Assembly: GCF_003074055.1 (NCBI RefSeq)
Contig: NZ_CP029043.1
Coordinates: 5,076,501-5,140,500 of the forward strand
DNA from: Streptomyces nigra
GTDB lineage: Bacteria > Actinomycetota > Actinomycetes > Streptomycetales > Streptomycetaceae
Direction of reading: 5' to 3'
DNA: 64,000 bases
The notes under the pieces are model-generated. The model searched no databases and was not told where the DNA came from. It saw only the letters and a list, made by a program, of their open reading frames with translations. Shown here one piece after another: positions 38,232 through 47,324 of this stretch. Position 1 is the first letter of the stretch. Every line of letters starts with the position of its first letter. The position numbers and the translations under genes are program-made.

Positions 38232-39538
38232 GTGACCCCCGTCGAGCTCTCCCGTACCGTGCTGGGCGCGGTGCGTCGTGCTGTCGACGACGGGGTGCTG
38301 GACGTCGCCGTGCCGGAGCGTGTCAAGGTCACCGCTCCCGGCCCCGGTGGCTGTGGCGACTACGCCACCAACATCGCCCTCCAGCTCGCCCGGCCCGCCG
38401 GGCAGCCCCCGCTCCACGTGGCCGAGATCCTGCGCACCCGCCTCGCCGCCAGTGACGGTGTACGGGACGTCGTCGTCACCGGGCCCGGGTTCCTCAACAT
38501 CACCCTCGGTGGCGCCGCCGGCGTCGATCTCGTCGCCGAGATCCTGCGGCGCGGCCCCCGGTACGGGTTCGTCGACGAGCCCAGCGGTGAGGTCGTGCAC
38601 CTGCGCGCCCCGTGCGAGGTCCGTGCCGTCGTCGTCATGGATGTCGTCGGTCGGTTGGTGCGGTCCCAGGGGGTGGGCGTGCGCACCAGCTGTGAGGGTG
38701 GTGTGCTCGAGGGGGAGTGGATCACCGTACTCGGGGTGCCGGGCTGTGGGGACGAGGGAGTTCCGGGTCCGGCGGCCTCCTCGGCGGGCCACGTCGTTCA
38801 GCCTGTTCCCGCTCCGGCCTCCCCTCTCCACCTCGGCCGTGACGCCGGGCGGTGGGCGTTGCTTCACCCCGCCGGCCACGACCGGCCCCGTATCTCCGAC
38901 GAGCATCTCGTCCAGCGTGAGGGCAACCCCCTCTTCCGCGTCCGTTACGCGCACGCCCGCATCCGGGCCCTCAGCCGTAACGCCGCCGACCTGGGGTTCC
39001 GTGCCGAGCCCGGCCCGATCGACCCCGCCCGGCCTACGGGCGCTGCCGCCCATCCCACGGCCAGCCCTGCCCGGCCTATCGGGGCCGCCGCCCATCCCAC
39101 TGCCCTCTCCGCCCGGCCCACGTACGCCGCCGCCCACCCCGCCGGCACCCCCACCCCCACCGGCGTCCCCACCCCCACCGGCGTCCCCACCCCCGACGCC
39201 CCCCAAGCCGCGCACGCGCACCCCACCCCGAGGGCCCCCCAGGCCACCCACCCCCTGGCGATCCGCCCCCGGCCACCCCCCACCCCCTCCTCCACCCCCT
39301 GGCCGACCACCCCCGCGTGCTCGCCCAGGCCGCCGCGCACCGCGCTCCCGATCGACTTGCCCGGCACCTCGTCAGCGTCGCCGATGCCGTGCTGCCCCTG
39401 CTGCCCGCGGTGCTGCCGCGCGGGGCGGAGAAACCCTCGGCCGCCCACCGTGCCCGGCTCGCGCTCGCCGAAGCCGCCGGGGCGGTGCTGGCCGGTGGCC
39501 TGTCCCTGCTCGGCATCGACGCACCCGAACATCTCTGA
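38232..39538 (+). CDS. nrtL: ArgS-related anticodon-binding protein NrtL, apparently frameshifted
   Basis: GTG 38232 opens a protein resembling an arginyl-tRNA-synthetase N-terminal Add-1 domain (VELSRTVLGAVRRAVDDGVL; PGGCGDYATNIALQLARPAG; VTGPGFLNITLG) without the HIGH/KMSKS catalytic core. From memory it matches NrtL, encoded before lysA in Streptomyces. The expected anticodon-binding C-terminus (HPRVLAQAAAHRAPDRLARH; LALAEAAGAVLAGGLSLLGI) is present but in another frame, ending at TGA 39538. The switch must lie in the C-rich stretch 39260-39300 and equals one missing base. If unshifted, the first frame would overlap lysA by 134 bp. It is preceded by a Pro/Thr/His-rich repeat segment (about 39020-39250). 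Confidence 0.7.
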
Positions 39539-39555
39539 GGAAGCCGACAAGAGTC

Positions 39556-40947
39556 ATGAGCCGTTCCGCACATCCCGCCGGGCCCCGTCACGCCGACGTC
39601 CTGACCGAGGGGCACTACTCGGCCCCGCCCGCGGACCTCAACGCCCTCGACCCCAAGGTGTGGGCCCGGACCGTCACCCGGGGCGATGACGGGGTCGTCA
39701 CCGTCGGCGGGGTCGACGTCAAGACCCTGGCCGAACAGCACGGCACCCCCGCCTACGTCCTCGACGAGAGCGACTTCCGGGCCCGGGCCCGCGCCTGGCG
39801 CGACGCCTTCGGGACCGACGCCGACGTCTTCTACGCGGGCAAGGCGTTCCTGTCCCGTGCCGTCGTGCGGTGGCTGCACGAGGAGGGGCTCAACCTCGAC
39901 GTCTGCTCCGGCGGCGAGCTCACCACCGCGCTGTCCGCCGGGATGCCCGCCGAGCGCATCGCCTTCCACGGCAACAACAAGTCCGTCGCCGAGATCCGCC
40001 GGGCCGTCGAGGCGGGAGTCGGGCGGATCGTGCTCGACTCGTTCCAGGAGATCGTCCGGGTCGCTCATATCGCCCATGAGCTCGGCACGCGGCAGCGCGT
40101 GCAGATCCGCATCACCGTCGGCGTCGAGGCGCACACCCACGAGTTCATCGCCACCGCCCACGAGGACCAGAAGTTCGGCATCCCGCTCGCCGGCGGGCAG
40201 GCCGCCGAGGCCGTGCGGCGGGCGCTGCAGCTCGACGGGCTCGACGTCATCGGCATCCACTCCCACATCGGGTCGCAGATCTTCGACATGTCCGGGTTCG
40301 AGGTCGCCGCGCACCGCGTGGTCGGGCTGCTGAAGGACATCCGCGACGAGCACGGCGTCGAGCTTCCCGAGATCGACCTCGGCGGCGGGCTCGGGATCGC
40401 GTACACGAGTGACGACGATCCCCGTGAGCCGCACGAGATCGCCAAGGCGCTCACCGAGATCGTCACCCGGGAGTGTGAGGCCGCGAAGCTCCGCACGCCG
40501 CGGATCAGCGTGGAGCCGGGGCGCGCCATCGTCGGGCCGACCGCGTTCACGCTCTACGAGGTCGGGACCATCAAGCCGCTCGACGGGCTGCGCACGTACG
40601 TCTCCGTCGACGGCGGGATGTCGGACAACATCCGCACCGCCCTGTACGACGCCGAGTACAGCGTCGCCCTCGTCTCCCGCTCCTCCGACGCCGAGCCCAT
40701 GCTCGCCCGCGTCGTCGGCAAGCACTGTGAGAGCGGGGACATCGTGGTCAAGGACGCGTTCCTGCCGGCCGACCTGGCGCCGGGGGACCTCATCGCCGTA
40801 CCGGCGACGGGCGCCTACTGCCGTTCCATGGCCAGCAACTACAACCACGTGCTGCGGCCGCCGGTCCTCGCCGTGCGGGACGGCGCCTCCCGGGAGATCG
40901 TCCGGCGTGAGACGGAGGAGGACCTCCTCCGTCTCGACGTCGGCTGA
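39556..40947 (+). CDS. lysA: diaminopimelate decarboxylase
   Basis: 463 aa from ATG 39556. Last step of lysine synthesis: meso-diaminopimelate to L-lysine plus CO2, PLP-dependent. Visible: YAGKAFLS with the PLP lysine (about 93-100), LDVCSGGEL, IGIHSHIGSQIFD with the His stacking on PLP (about 233-246), the phosphate-binding LGGGLGIAYTSDD (about 275-287), PGRAIVGPT, and the intersubunit catalytic Cys in GKHCESGD (about 393-400). It follows nrtL after 17 bp and is separated from hom by a 168-bp leader. In Streptomyces lysine also feeds secondary metabolites. Confidence 0.97.
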   Translation: MSRSAHPAGPRHADVLTEGHYSAPPADLNALDPKVWARTVTRGDDGVVTVGGVDVKTLAEQHGTPAYVLDESDFRARARAWRDAFGTDADVFYAGKAFLSRAVVRWLHEEGLNLDVCSGGELTTALSAGMPAERIAFHGNNKSVAEIRRAVEAGVGRIVLDSFQEIVRVAHIAHELGTRQRVQIRITVGVEAHTHEFIATAHEDQKFGIPLAGGQAAEAVRRALQLDGLDVIGIHSHIGSQIFDMSGFEVAAHRVVGLLKDIRDEHGVELPEIDLGGGLGIAYTSDDDPREPHEIAKALTEIVTRECEAAKLRTPRISVEPGRAIVGPTAFTLYEVGTIKPLDGLRTYVSVDGGMSDNIRTALYDAEYSVALVSRSSDAEPMLARVVGKHCESGDIVVKDAFLPADLAPGDLIAVPATGAYCRSMASNYNHVLRPPVLAVRDGASREIVRRETEEDLLRLDVG

Positions 40948-41039
40948 CCCGCAGCCGGAGCACAGCAACGGCCAGAACACCGAGGGCGGAAGATCTCTCG
41001 TCTCCCACCCCGGTACAAATGAAATAGATGTCTCACGAT

Positions 41040-41068
41040 CCGGACGAAGGGCAGAAACTTCCGTCCGG
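41040..41068 (+). promoter_or_regulatory. hairpin in the hom leader
   Basis: CCGGACG-AAG (41040-41049) pairs with CTT-C-CGTCCGG (41058-41068) with one bulged C. It lies 47 bp ahead of the hom start and may be an attenuator or the lysA terminator. Confidence 0.45.
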
Positions 41069-41115
41069 TGAGTGAGACTGGTGCAACCGTAGACGGTATG
41101 AGGAAACGAGGTCGG

Positions 41116-42408
41116 ATGATGCGTACGCGTCCGCTGAAGGTGGCGCTGCTGGGCTGTGGAGTGGTCGGCTCAGAGGTGGCGCGCATCATGACGACGCACG
41201 CCGACGACCTCGCCGCCCGCATCGGTGCCTCGGTGGAGCTCGCGGGCGTGGCCGTACGGCGTCCCGGCAAGGTGCGCGAGGGCATCGACCCGGCCCTCGT
41301 CACCACCGACGCCACCGCCCTCGTCAAGCGCGGTGACATCGACGTCGTCGTCGAGGTCATCGGCGGCATCGAGCCGGCCCGCGCGCTCATCACCACCGCC
41401 TTCGAGCACGGCGCCTCCGTCGTCTCCGCCAACAAGGCGCTCCTCGCCCAGGACGGCGCGGCCCTGCACGCCGCCGCCGAGAAGCACGGCAAGGACCTCT
41501 ACTACGAGGCCGCCGTCGCCGGTGCCATCCCGCTGATCCGTCCGCTGCGCGAGTCCCTCGCCGGTGACAAGGTCAACCGGGTGCTCGGCATCGTCAATGG
41601 GACGACGAACTTCATCCTGGACAAGATGGACTCGACCGGGGCCGGGTATCAGGAGGCCCTCGACGAGGCCACCGCCCTGGGGTACGCCGAGGCCGATCCG
41701 ACCGCCGATGTCGAGGGGTTCGACGCGGCCGCCAAGGCCGCCATCCTCGCCGGGATCGCCTTCCACACGCGCGTGCGTCTCGACGACGTCTACCGCGAGG
41801 GCATGACCGAGGTGACCGCGGCCGACTTCGCCTCCGCGAAGGAGATGGGCTGCACCATCAAGCTGCTCGCCATCTGCGAGCGGGCCGCCGACGGCGGGTC
41901 CGTCACCGCGCGCGTGCACCCCGCCATGATCCCGCTGACCCATCCGCTGGCCTCCGTGCGCGGCGCGTACAACGCCGTGTTCGTGGAGTCCGACGCCTCC
42001 GGGCAGCTGATGTTCTACGGCCCCGGCGCGGGCGGCTCGCCGACCGCGTCCGCCGTGCTCGGCGACCTCGTCGCCGTCTGCCGCAACCGGCTCAACGGCG
42101 CGACCGGTCCCGGCGAATCCGCGTACGCCGCCCTTCCCGTCTCCGGGATGGGCGAGGTCGTCACGCGGTACCACATCAGCCTTGACGTGGCGGACAAACC
42201 GGGTGTTCTCGCCCAGGTCGCGACCGTGTTCGCGGAGCACGGCGTGTCCATCGACACCGTCCGCCAGCAAGGCAAGGACGGCGAGGCCTCCCTCGTCGTC
42301 GTCACCCACCGTGCGTCCGACGCGGCCCTCGTCGGGACCGTCGAGGCGTTGCGCAAGCTCGACACCGTGCGGGGTGTCGCCAGCATCATGCGGGTTGAAG
42401 GAGAGTAA
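41116..42408 (+). CDS. hom: homoserine dehydrogenase
   Basis: 430 aa from ATG 41116 (41119 is an equally plausible ATG; GAGGTCGG precedes them). It reduces aspartate semialdehyde to homoserine with NAD(P)H, feeding threonine and methionine. N-terminal nucleotide motif VALLGCGVVGSEVARIM (about 8-24), SVVSANKALLAQDG (about 108-121) with the catalytic-site Lys, EAAVAGAIPLIRPLRESLAG (about 142-161), GIVNGTTNFILDKM (about 169-182) and YAEADPTADVEGFDAAAKAA. The C-terminal ACT domain (about 350-425, HISLDVADKPGVLAQVATVF) should bind threonine for feedback control. It heads hom-thrC, 6 bp from thrC. Confidence 0.96.
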   Translation: MMRTRPLKVALLGCGVVGSEVARIMTTHADDLAARIGASVELAGVAVRRPGKVREGIDPALVTTDATALVKRGDIDVVVEVIGGIEPARALITTAFEHGASVVSANKALLAQDGAALHAAAEKHGKDLYYEAAVAGAIPLIRPLRESLAGDKVNRVLGIVNGTTNFILDKMDSTGAGYQEALDEATALGYAEADPTADVEGFDAAAKAAILAGIAFHTRVRLDDVYREGMTEVTAADFASAKEMGCTIKLLAICERAADGGSVTARVHPAMIPLTHPLASVRGAYNAVFVESDASGQLMFYGPGAGGSPTASAVLGDLVAVCRNRLNGATGPGESAYAALPVSGMGEVVTRYHISLDVADKPGVLAQVATVFAEHGVSIDTVRQQGKDGEASLVVVTHRASDAALVGTVEALRKLDTVRGVASIMRVEGE

Positions 42409-42414
42409 CCAGCA

Positions 42415-43473
42415 ATGACCCACCAGTGGCGCGGAATCATCGAGGAGTACCGGGACCGGCTGCCCGTCTCCGACACCACGCCGGTCGTGACGCTCCGTGA
42501 GGGCGGCACGCCCCTCGTGCCCGCGCAGGTGCTCTCCGAGCGCACGGGCTGCGAGGTCCACCTCAAGGTGGAGGGCGCCAACCCGACCGGGTCCTTCAAG
42601 GACCGCGGTATGACCATGGCCATCACGCGGGCCAAGGAGGAGGGCGCCAAGGCGGTCATCTGCGCCTCCACCGGCAATACGTCGGCGAGCGCCGCCGCCT
42701 ACGCCGTGCGCGCCGGCATGGTGTCCGCCGTGCTCGTGCCGCAGGGCAAGATCGCGCTCGGCAAGATGGGCCAGGCCCTCGTGCACGGCGCGAAGATCCT
42801 CCAGGTCGACGGCAACTTCGACGACTGCCTCACGCTCGCCCGCGACCTGAGCGACAACTACCCGGTGTCGCTGGTCAATTCGGTCAACCCGGTACGCATC
42901 GAGGGGCAGAAGACGGCCGCCTTCGAGATCGTGGACATGCTCGGCGACGCCCCCGACATCCACGTCCTGCCGGTGGGCAACGCGGGCAACATCACCGCGT
43001 ACTGGAAGGGGTACCGGGAGTACGCCGCCGACGGCCCGGCGACCCGCACCCCCCGTATGTGGGGCTTCCAGGCGTCCGGCTCCGCGCCCATCGTGCGCGG
43101 CGAGGTCGTCAAGGACCCCTCGACCATCGCCACCGCCATCCGCATCGGCAACCCGGCCTCCTGGGACTTCGCCCTCGCGGCGCGGGACGAGTCGGGCGGC
43201 TTCATCGACGAGGTGACGGACCGTGAGATCCTGCGCGCCTACCGGCTGTTGGCCGCGCAGGAGGGCGTCTTCGTGGAGCCCGCGTCCGCCGCGTCGGTCG
43301 CCGGTCTGCTGAAGGCGGCCGAGCAGGGCAAGGTCGATCCGGGGCAGCGGATCGTGTGCACCGTGACCGGCAACGGTCTGAAGGACCCCGACTGGGCCGT
43401 CGCCGGCGCCCCGCAGCCGGTCACCGTCCCGGTCGACGCGGCCACCGCGGCCGAGCGGCTCGGACTGGCGTAA
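42415..43473 (+). CDS. thrC: threonine synthase
   Basis: 352 aa from ATG 42415 with GGAGAG upstream. A fold-type II PLP enzyme converting O-phosphohomoserine to threonine. The PLP lysine is in NPTGSFKDRGMTMAI (about 56-70), the substrate-phosphate loop is ASTGNTSASAAAYAVRAGMV (about 82-101), the cofactor phosphate loop is VGNAGNITAYWKGY (about 188-201), and the C-terminal segment is CTVTGNGLKDPD. Actinobacterial (short) type. Co-transcribed with hom; a hairpin (43494-43519) follows and thrB has its own upstream region. Confidence 0.96.
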   Translation: MTHQWRGIIEEYRDRLPVSDTTPVVTLREGGTPLVPAQVLSERTGCEVHLKVEGANPTGSFKDRGMTMAITRAKEEGAKAVICASTGNTSASAAAYAVRAGMVSAVLVPQGKIALGKMGQALVHGAKILQVDGNFDDCLTLARDLSDNYPVSLVNSVNPVRIEGQKTAAFEIVDMLGDAPDIHVLPVGNAGNITAYWKGYREYAADGPATRTPRMWGFQASGSAPIVRGEVVKDPSTIATAIRIGNPASWDFALAARDESGGFIDEVTDREILRAYRLLAAQEGVFVEPASAASVAGLLKAAEQGKVDPGQRIVCTVTGNGLKDPDWAVAGAPQPVTVPVDAATAAERLGLA

Positions 43474-43493
43474 ACGCCACCGGACGGGCGGAG

Positions 43494-43519
43494 GGCGCCA
43501 CCGCCGAGGCAGTGGCGCC
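43494..43519 (+). terminator. hairpin after thrC
   Basis: GGCGCCAC (43494-43501) pairs with GTGGCGCC (43512-43519), 20 bp after the thrC stop. No T-run; probably a terminator. Confidence 0.5.
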
Positions 43520-43807
43520 ACACCCCGTCGTACGGGTCCGCGTGGCGTGTTCAGACGGCGCCCACCTGGGGAAGTCCCTGAGTGGGGGGTGCACAGGGGG
43601 CATACGACACGCATCGTGCGCCTCCTGTGCGCCCTATGTCGCCACAGAACCTGTCTTCGATAGGCTGTACTGAACCCGCCCGCCGCATATGCCTCCGCAG
43701 GGCGCGGTGCCGCGCCGTCTCCGCGGCCCGGCACGCGGCCCCCTGGGTTCTCGTACGGCATCGAAGTGTCTTCGACAATCACGCAGCTCAAGGAGAGTCA
43801 TCGAGCG
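43520..43807. other. thrC-thrB intergenic region
   Basis: No gene is seen. TAGGCT/TGTACT around 43662-43672 is compatible with a -10 for thrB, and AAGGAG at 43790-43795 is its probable ribosome site. Nothing else stands out. Confidence 0.35.
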
Positions 43808-44737
43808 ATGGCCGGTCCAGCGTTCCGCGCCGCCGCCGTCCGGGTGCGCGTCCCCGCCACCAGCGCCAATCTCGGCCCGGGCTTCGACGCCCTCGGCCTG
43901 TCGCTGGGGCTCTACGACGACGTCGTCGTCCGGGTGGCCGACTCCGGGCTGCACATCGACATCGCGGGTGAGGGCAGCGAGACGCTGCCCCGCGACGAGA
44001 AGCATCTCCTCGTACGGTCCCTGCGCACCGCCTTCGACCTGCTGGGCGGCCAGCCGCGCGGCCTCGAGATCGTCTGCGCCAACCGCATCCCGCACGGCCG
44101 CGGCCTCGGCTCCTCCTCCGCCGCCATCTGCGCCGGCATCGTCGCCGCCCGGGCCGTGACGATAGGCGGCGAGGCCCGCCTCGACGACACCGCGCTCCTG
44201 GAGCTCGCGACCGAGATCGAGGGCCACCCCGACAATGTCGCGGCCTGTCTGCTCGGCGGGTTCACGCTCTCCTGGATGGAGGCCGGCGCCGCCCGCGCCA
44301 TCAGGATGGATCCGGCCGATTCCATCGTTCCGGTGGTTTTCGTCCCCGGGAAGCCGGTCCTCACCGAGACCGCGCGCGGCCTGCTCCCGCGCACCGTCCC
44401 GCACGTCGACGCCGCCGCCAACGCGGGCCGTGCCGCCCTGCTCGTCGAGGCCCTGACCAGGCGCCCCGAGCTGCTGCTGCCCGCTACCGAGGACCGTCTC
44501 CACCAGGAGTACCGCGCGCCGGCCATGCCGGAGAGCGCGGCCCTCGTGGAGCGGCTGCGAGCCGACGGAGTGCCCGCGGTGATCTCTGGCGCGGGCCCGA
44601 CCGTGCTGGCGCTGGCCGACGAGGCCAGTGCCGACAAGGTCGCCCATCTGGCAGGCGAGGGATGGGCCGCGAACCGGCTCGACCTCGACGCTCAAGGCGC
44701 GTGCGTACTGCCGCTCGCGCCGTCCGGTGACATCTGA
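43808..44737 (+). CDS. thrB: homoserine kinase (GHMP family)
   Basis: 309 aa from ATG 43808. It phosphorylates homoserine with ATP to give the substrate of ThrC. GHMP motifs: VRVPATSANLGPGFDALGL (about 11-29), the ATP-binding PHGRGLGSSSAAICAG (about 96-111), EGHPDNVAACLLGGFTLS (about 139-156), and the C-terminal VISGAGPTVLAL (about 258-269). The frame is open a further 14 codons upstream, but AAGGAG and family length favour 43808. Separated from thrC by 334 bp with its own likely promoter. Confidence 0.96.
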   Translation: MAGPAFRAAAVRVRVPATSANLGPGFDALGLSLGLYDDVVVRVADSGLHIDIAGEGSETLPRDEKHLLVRSLRTAFDLLGGQPRGLEIVCANRIPHGRGLGSSSAAICAGIVAARAVTIGGEARLDDTALLELATEIEGHPDNVAACLLGGFTLSWMEAGAARAIRMDPADSIVPVVFVPGKPVLTETARGLLPRTVPHVDAAANAGRAALLVEALTRRPELLLPATEDRLHQEYRAPAMPESAALVERLRADGVPAVISGAGPTVLALADEASADKVAHLAGEGWAANRLDLDAQGACVLPLAPSGDI

Positions 44738-45148
44738 AAGCGCGCGGTTGCCGGATTTCGAGAGGGGGAATGTTTGTTGGATCCGGTAGTGTTAACCTCA
44801 AGTCTGCACCCGACCCCACCATGGCGAGGTGCTTCGTGTCCCCGTCCGGGACAGACATTCTTCCGGGAGCCTCCCAAGTCGCACTGTGTTCCGTACGACG
44901 TATGCGGGCAGTACCTCGTACGCGAGCGCTGAGCGACTCGCCGGGCACGCTCCGGAACCGGCGCGACCGAGCCGCGTGACACCGACACTCAGTGCCACGG
45001 CTCAGGGAACCGCCATCTCCAGATATTCCTCCGCCGCCTTTGGCGGACCACCGCCCCGGCACGGTCCACACACCAAGGACCGACGCCGGACAGCACAACC
45101 GGTCGCCGAGCCAGACAGGCCGACGTCCGCTCCAGGGAAGGACCCTTC
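44738..45148 (+). promoter_or_regulatory. rho promoter and long leader with a possible upstream ORF
   Basis: The TTGTTGG...TAGTGTTAAC segment near 44774-44796 looks like the promoter, giving a leader of about 350 nt. An ORF inside it, ATG 44821 to TGA 44979 (52 codons, MARCFVSPSGTDILPGASQV...), is rich in Arg and has no clear ribosome site. Long leaders with autogenous control are known for rho genes in other bacteria. Confidence 0.45.
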
Positions 45149-47203
45149 GTGAGCGACACCACCGATCTGATGGGCGCACGTGTCGAGGAGACCGCTGCCG
45201 CGCCCGCCACGGACGCCTCCGCGCCTGCCAGCGGTGCCGGCTCCCGGCGGCGCCGCGGTACCGGCCTCGAGGGCATGGTGCTGGCCGAGCTGCAGCAGGT
45301 CGCCTCCGGCCTCGGCATCAGGGGCACCGCGCGGATGCGCAAGAGCCAGCTGATCGAGGTCATCAAGGAGGCGCAGGCTGGGGGTACCCCCTCAGGGGGA
45401 GGAGGTGCCGCGGCCCCGAAGGCCGACGCCGCCACCGAGACCAAGCCCAAGCGCCGTGCCACCTCCAAGGCGCGCACCGGCGACGACGCCGACAAGAAGG
45501 CGAAGGCGGAGGCCCCCGCCGACCAGGCGGTGGCCCAGCAGCAGATCGAGATCCCCGGCCAGCCGGCCGGCGGCCCCTCCCGCGGCGACGCGGACGAGCG
45601 GGGCGCGGACGGTGAGCGCGGGGGAGACGACGCGCCGGCCGAGCGCCGCCGCCGCCGTGCCACCGCCGACGCCGGTGCGCCCGCGAGCACGCCCGAGACG
45701 GTCACCGCCGAGGCGAAGAGCGAGTCGAAGGCCGAGACGCAGTCCCAGGGCCAGCAGGGCAACGACGCCAAGGGCGACGCCGGTGAGGGCGGCGAGAACC
45801 GCCGCCGCGACCGCCGTGACCGCGGCCGCGATCGTGACCGCGGTGACCGTCGCAAGGGCGACGACCAGCAGGGCGGCGGCCGTCAGGACCGTCAGCAGGG
45901 CCAGCAGCAGGGCGGCGGCCGTCAGGACCGCCAGCGTGACAACGGCCCGCAGGACGACGACGACTTCGAGGGCGGCCGGCGCGGACGTCGTGGCCGCTAC
46001 CGCGACCGCCGTGGCCGCCGTGGCCGCGACGAGATGGGCCAGGAGCCGCAGATCGCCGAGGACGACGTCCTGATCCCGGTCGCGGGCATCCTGGACATCC
46101 TCGACAACTACGCGTTCATCCGGACCTCCGGCTACCTGCCCGGCCCGAACGACGTGTACGTCTCCCTCGCCCAGGTCCGCAAGAACGGCCTGCGCAAGGG
46201 TGACCACGTCACCGGCGCGGTCCGTCAGCCCAAGGAGGGCGAGCGCCGCGAGAAGTTCAACGCGCTGGTCCGCCTGGACTCCGTCAACGGCATGGCACCC
46301 GAACACGGCCGCGGCCGCCCGGAGTTCAACAAGCTGACCCCGCTCTACCCGCAGGACCGCCTCCGTCTGGAAACGGACCCGGGCGTTCTCACCACCCGCA
46401 TCATCGACCTGGTGTCGCCGATCGGTAAGGGTCAGCGCGGTCTGATCGTGGCCCCGCCGAAGACCGGCAAGACCATGATCATGCAGGCGATCGCCAACGC
46501 GATCACGCACAACAACCCCGAGTGCCACCTGATGGTCGTCCTCGTCGACGAGCGTCCGGAGGAAGTCACCGACATGCAGCGGTCGGTCAAGGGCGAGGTC
46601 ATCTCCTCGACCTTCGACCGCCCGGCCGAGGACCACACCACGGTCGCCGAGCTCGCCATCGAGCGCGCCAAGCGTCTGGTGGAGCTGGGCCACGACGTCG
46701 TCGTGCTGCTCGACTCGATCACCCGTCTGGGCCGTGCGTACAACCTCGCCGCCCCGGCCTCCGGCCGCATCCTGTCCGGTGGTGTCGACTCGACCGCCCT
46801 GTACCCGCCGAAGCGCTTCTTCGGTGCCGCGCGCAACATCGAGGACGGAGGCTCGCTGACCATCCTCGCGACCGCGCTCGTCGACACCGGGTCCCGTATG
46901 GACGAGGTGATCTTCGAGGAGTTCAAGGGCACCGGCAACATGGAGCTCAAGCTCGACCGGAAGCTCGCCGACAAGCGCATCTTCCCCGCGGTGGACGTCG
47001 ACGCGTCCGGCACCCGTAAGGAAGAGATCCTGCTCGGCAACGAGGAGCTGGCGGTCGTCTGGAAGCTGCGCCGGGTGCTGCACGCGCTCGACCAGCAGCA
47101 GGCCATCGAGCTGCTCCTCGACAAGATGAAGCAGACCAAGTCGAACGTCGAGTTCCTGATGCAGATCCAGAAGACGACGCCGACCCCCGGCAACGGCGAC
47201 TGA
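45149..47203 (+). CDS. rho: transcription termination factor Rho
   Basis: 684 aa from GTG 45149, much longer than E. coli Rho (419) because of an actinobacterial N-terminal insertion. Residues about 45-80 carry the Rho-N helix domain (ELQQVASGLGIRGTARMRKS). About 80-300 are a low-complexity Arg/Asp/Gly/Gln region (RRDRRDRGRDRDRGDRRKGD). After it come the RNA-binding cold-shock-like domain (GILDILDNYAFIRTSGYLPG), Walker A APPKTGKTMIMQ (about 434-445), Walker B DVVVLLDSITRLGRAYN (about 516-532) and GGSLTILATALVDTGSRMDE. A hexameric RNA helicase that ends transcription. A G-rich palindromic insert lies at about 45379-45407 in the low-complexity part. Confidence 0.97.
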   Translation: MSDTTDLMGARVEETAAAPATDASAPASGAGSRRRRGTGLEGMVLAELQQVASGLGIRGTARMRKSQLIEVIKEAQAGGTPSGGGGAAAPKADAATETKPKRRATSKARTGDDADKKAKAEAPADQAVAQQQIEIPGQPAGGPSRGDADERGADGERGGDDAPAERRRRRATADAGAPASTPETVTAEAKSESKAETQSQGQQGNDAKGDAGEGGENRRRDRRDRGRDRDRGDRRKGDDQQGGGRQDRQQGQQQGGGRQDRQRDNGPQDDDDFEGGRRGRRGRYRDRRGRRGRDEMGQEPQIAEDDVLIPVAGILDILDNYAFIRTSGYLPGPNDVYVSLAQVRKNGLRKGDHVTGAVRQPKEGERREKFNALVRLDSVNGMAPEHGRGRPEFNKLTPLYPQDRLRLETDPGVLTTRIIDLVSPIGKGQRGLIVAPPKTGKTMIMQAIANAITHNNPECHLMVVLVDERPEEVTDMQRSVKGEVISSTFDRPAEDHTTVAELAIERAKRLVELGHDVVVLLDSITRLGRAYNLAAPASGRILSGGVDSTALYPPKRFFGAARNIEDGGSLTILATALVDTGSRMDEVIFEEFKGTGNMELKLDRKLADKRIFPAVDVDASGTRKEEILLGNEELAVVWKLRRVLHALDQQQAIELLLDKMKQTKSNVEFLMQIQKTTPTPGNGD

Positions 47204-47217
47204 GCCGTACGCGTCCG

Positions 47218-47261
47218 AAAAGGCCGCCCCATGTCACGCCAGTGACGTGGGGCGGCCTTTT
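47218..47261 (+). terminator. rho terminator
   Basis: AAAAGGCCGCCCCA (47218-47231) pairs with TGGGGCGGCCTTTT (47248-47261), with a further GTCAC/GTGAC inner stem, and ends in a T-run. A canonical intrinsic terminator. Confidence 0.9.
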
Positions 47262-47324
47262 GGCGCTGATAGGGACGGGTGCCACAGGCGCCCCTTCCTA
47301 CTCTTGTGTCCTGGGGGGACCTTC

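Noticed and set aside
41170..43791. Minus-strand open frame of about 873 codons opposite hom and thrC
   Set aside because: Mirror of two well-conserved biosynthetic genes; composition is typical of antisense frames in G+C-rich DNA.
44821..44979. Annotating the rho-leader ORF as a gene
   Set aside because: No ribosome site, no family, and the region is better explained as an RNA leader; kept only as an observation.
47247..47324. Earlier in-frame start for the serine protease
   Set aside because: It would place translated sequence across the rho terminator and upstream of the signal peptide's basic region; TTG 47325 has a G-rich ribosome site.
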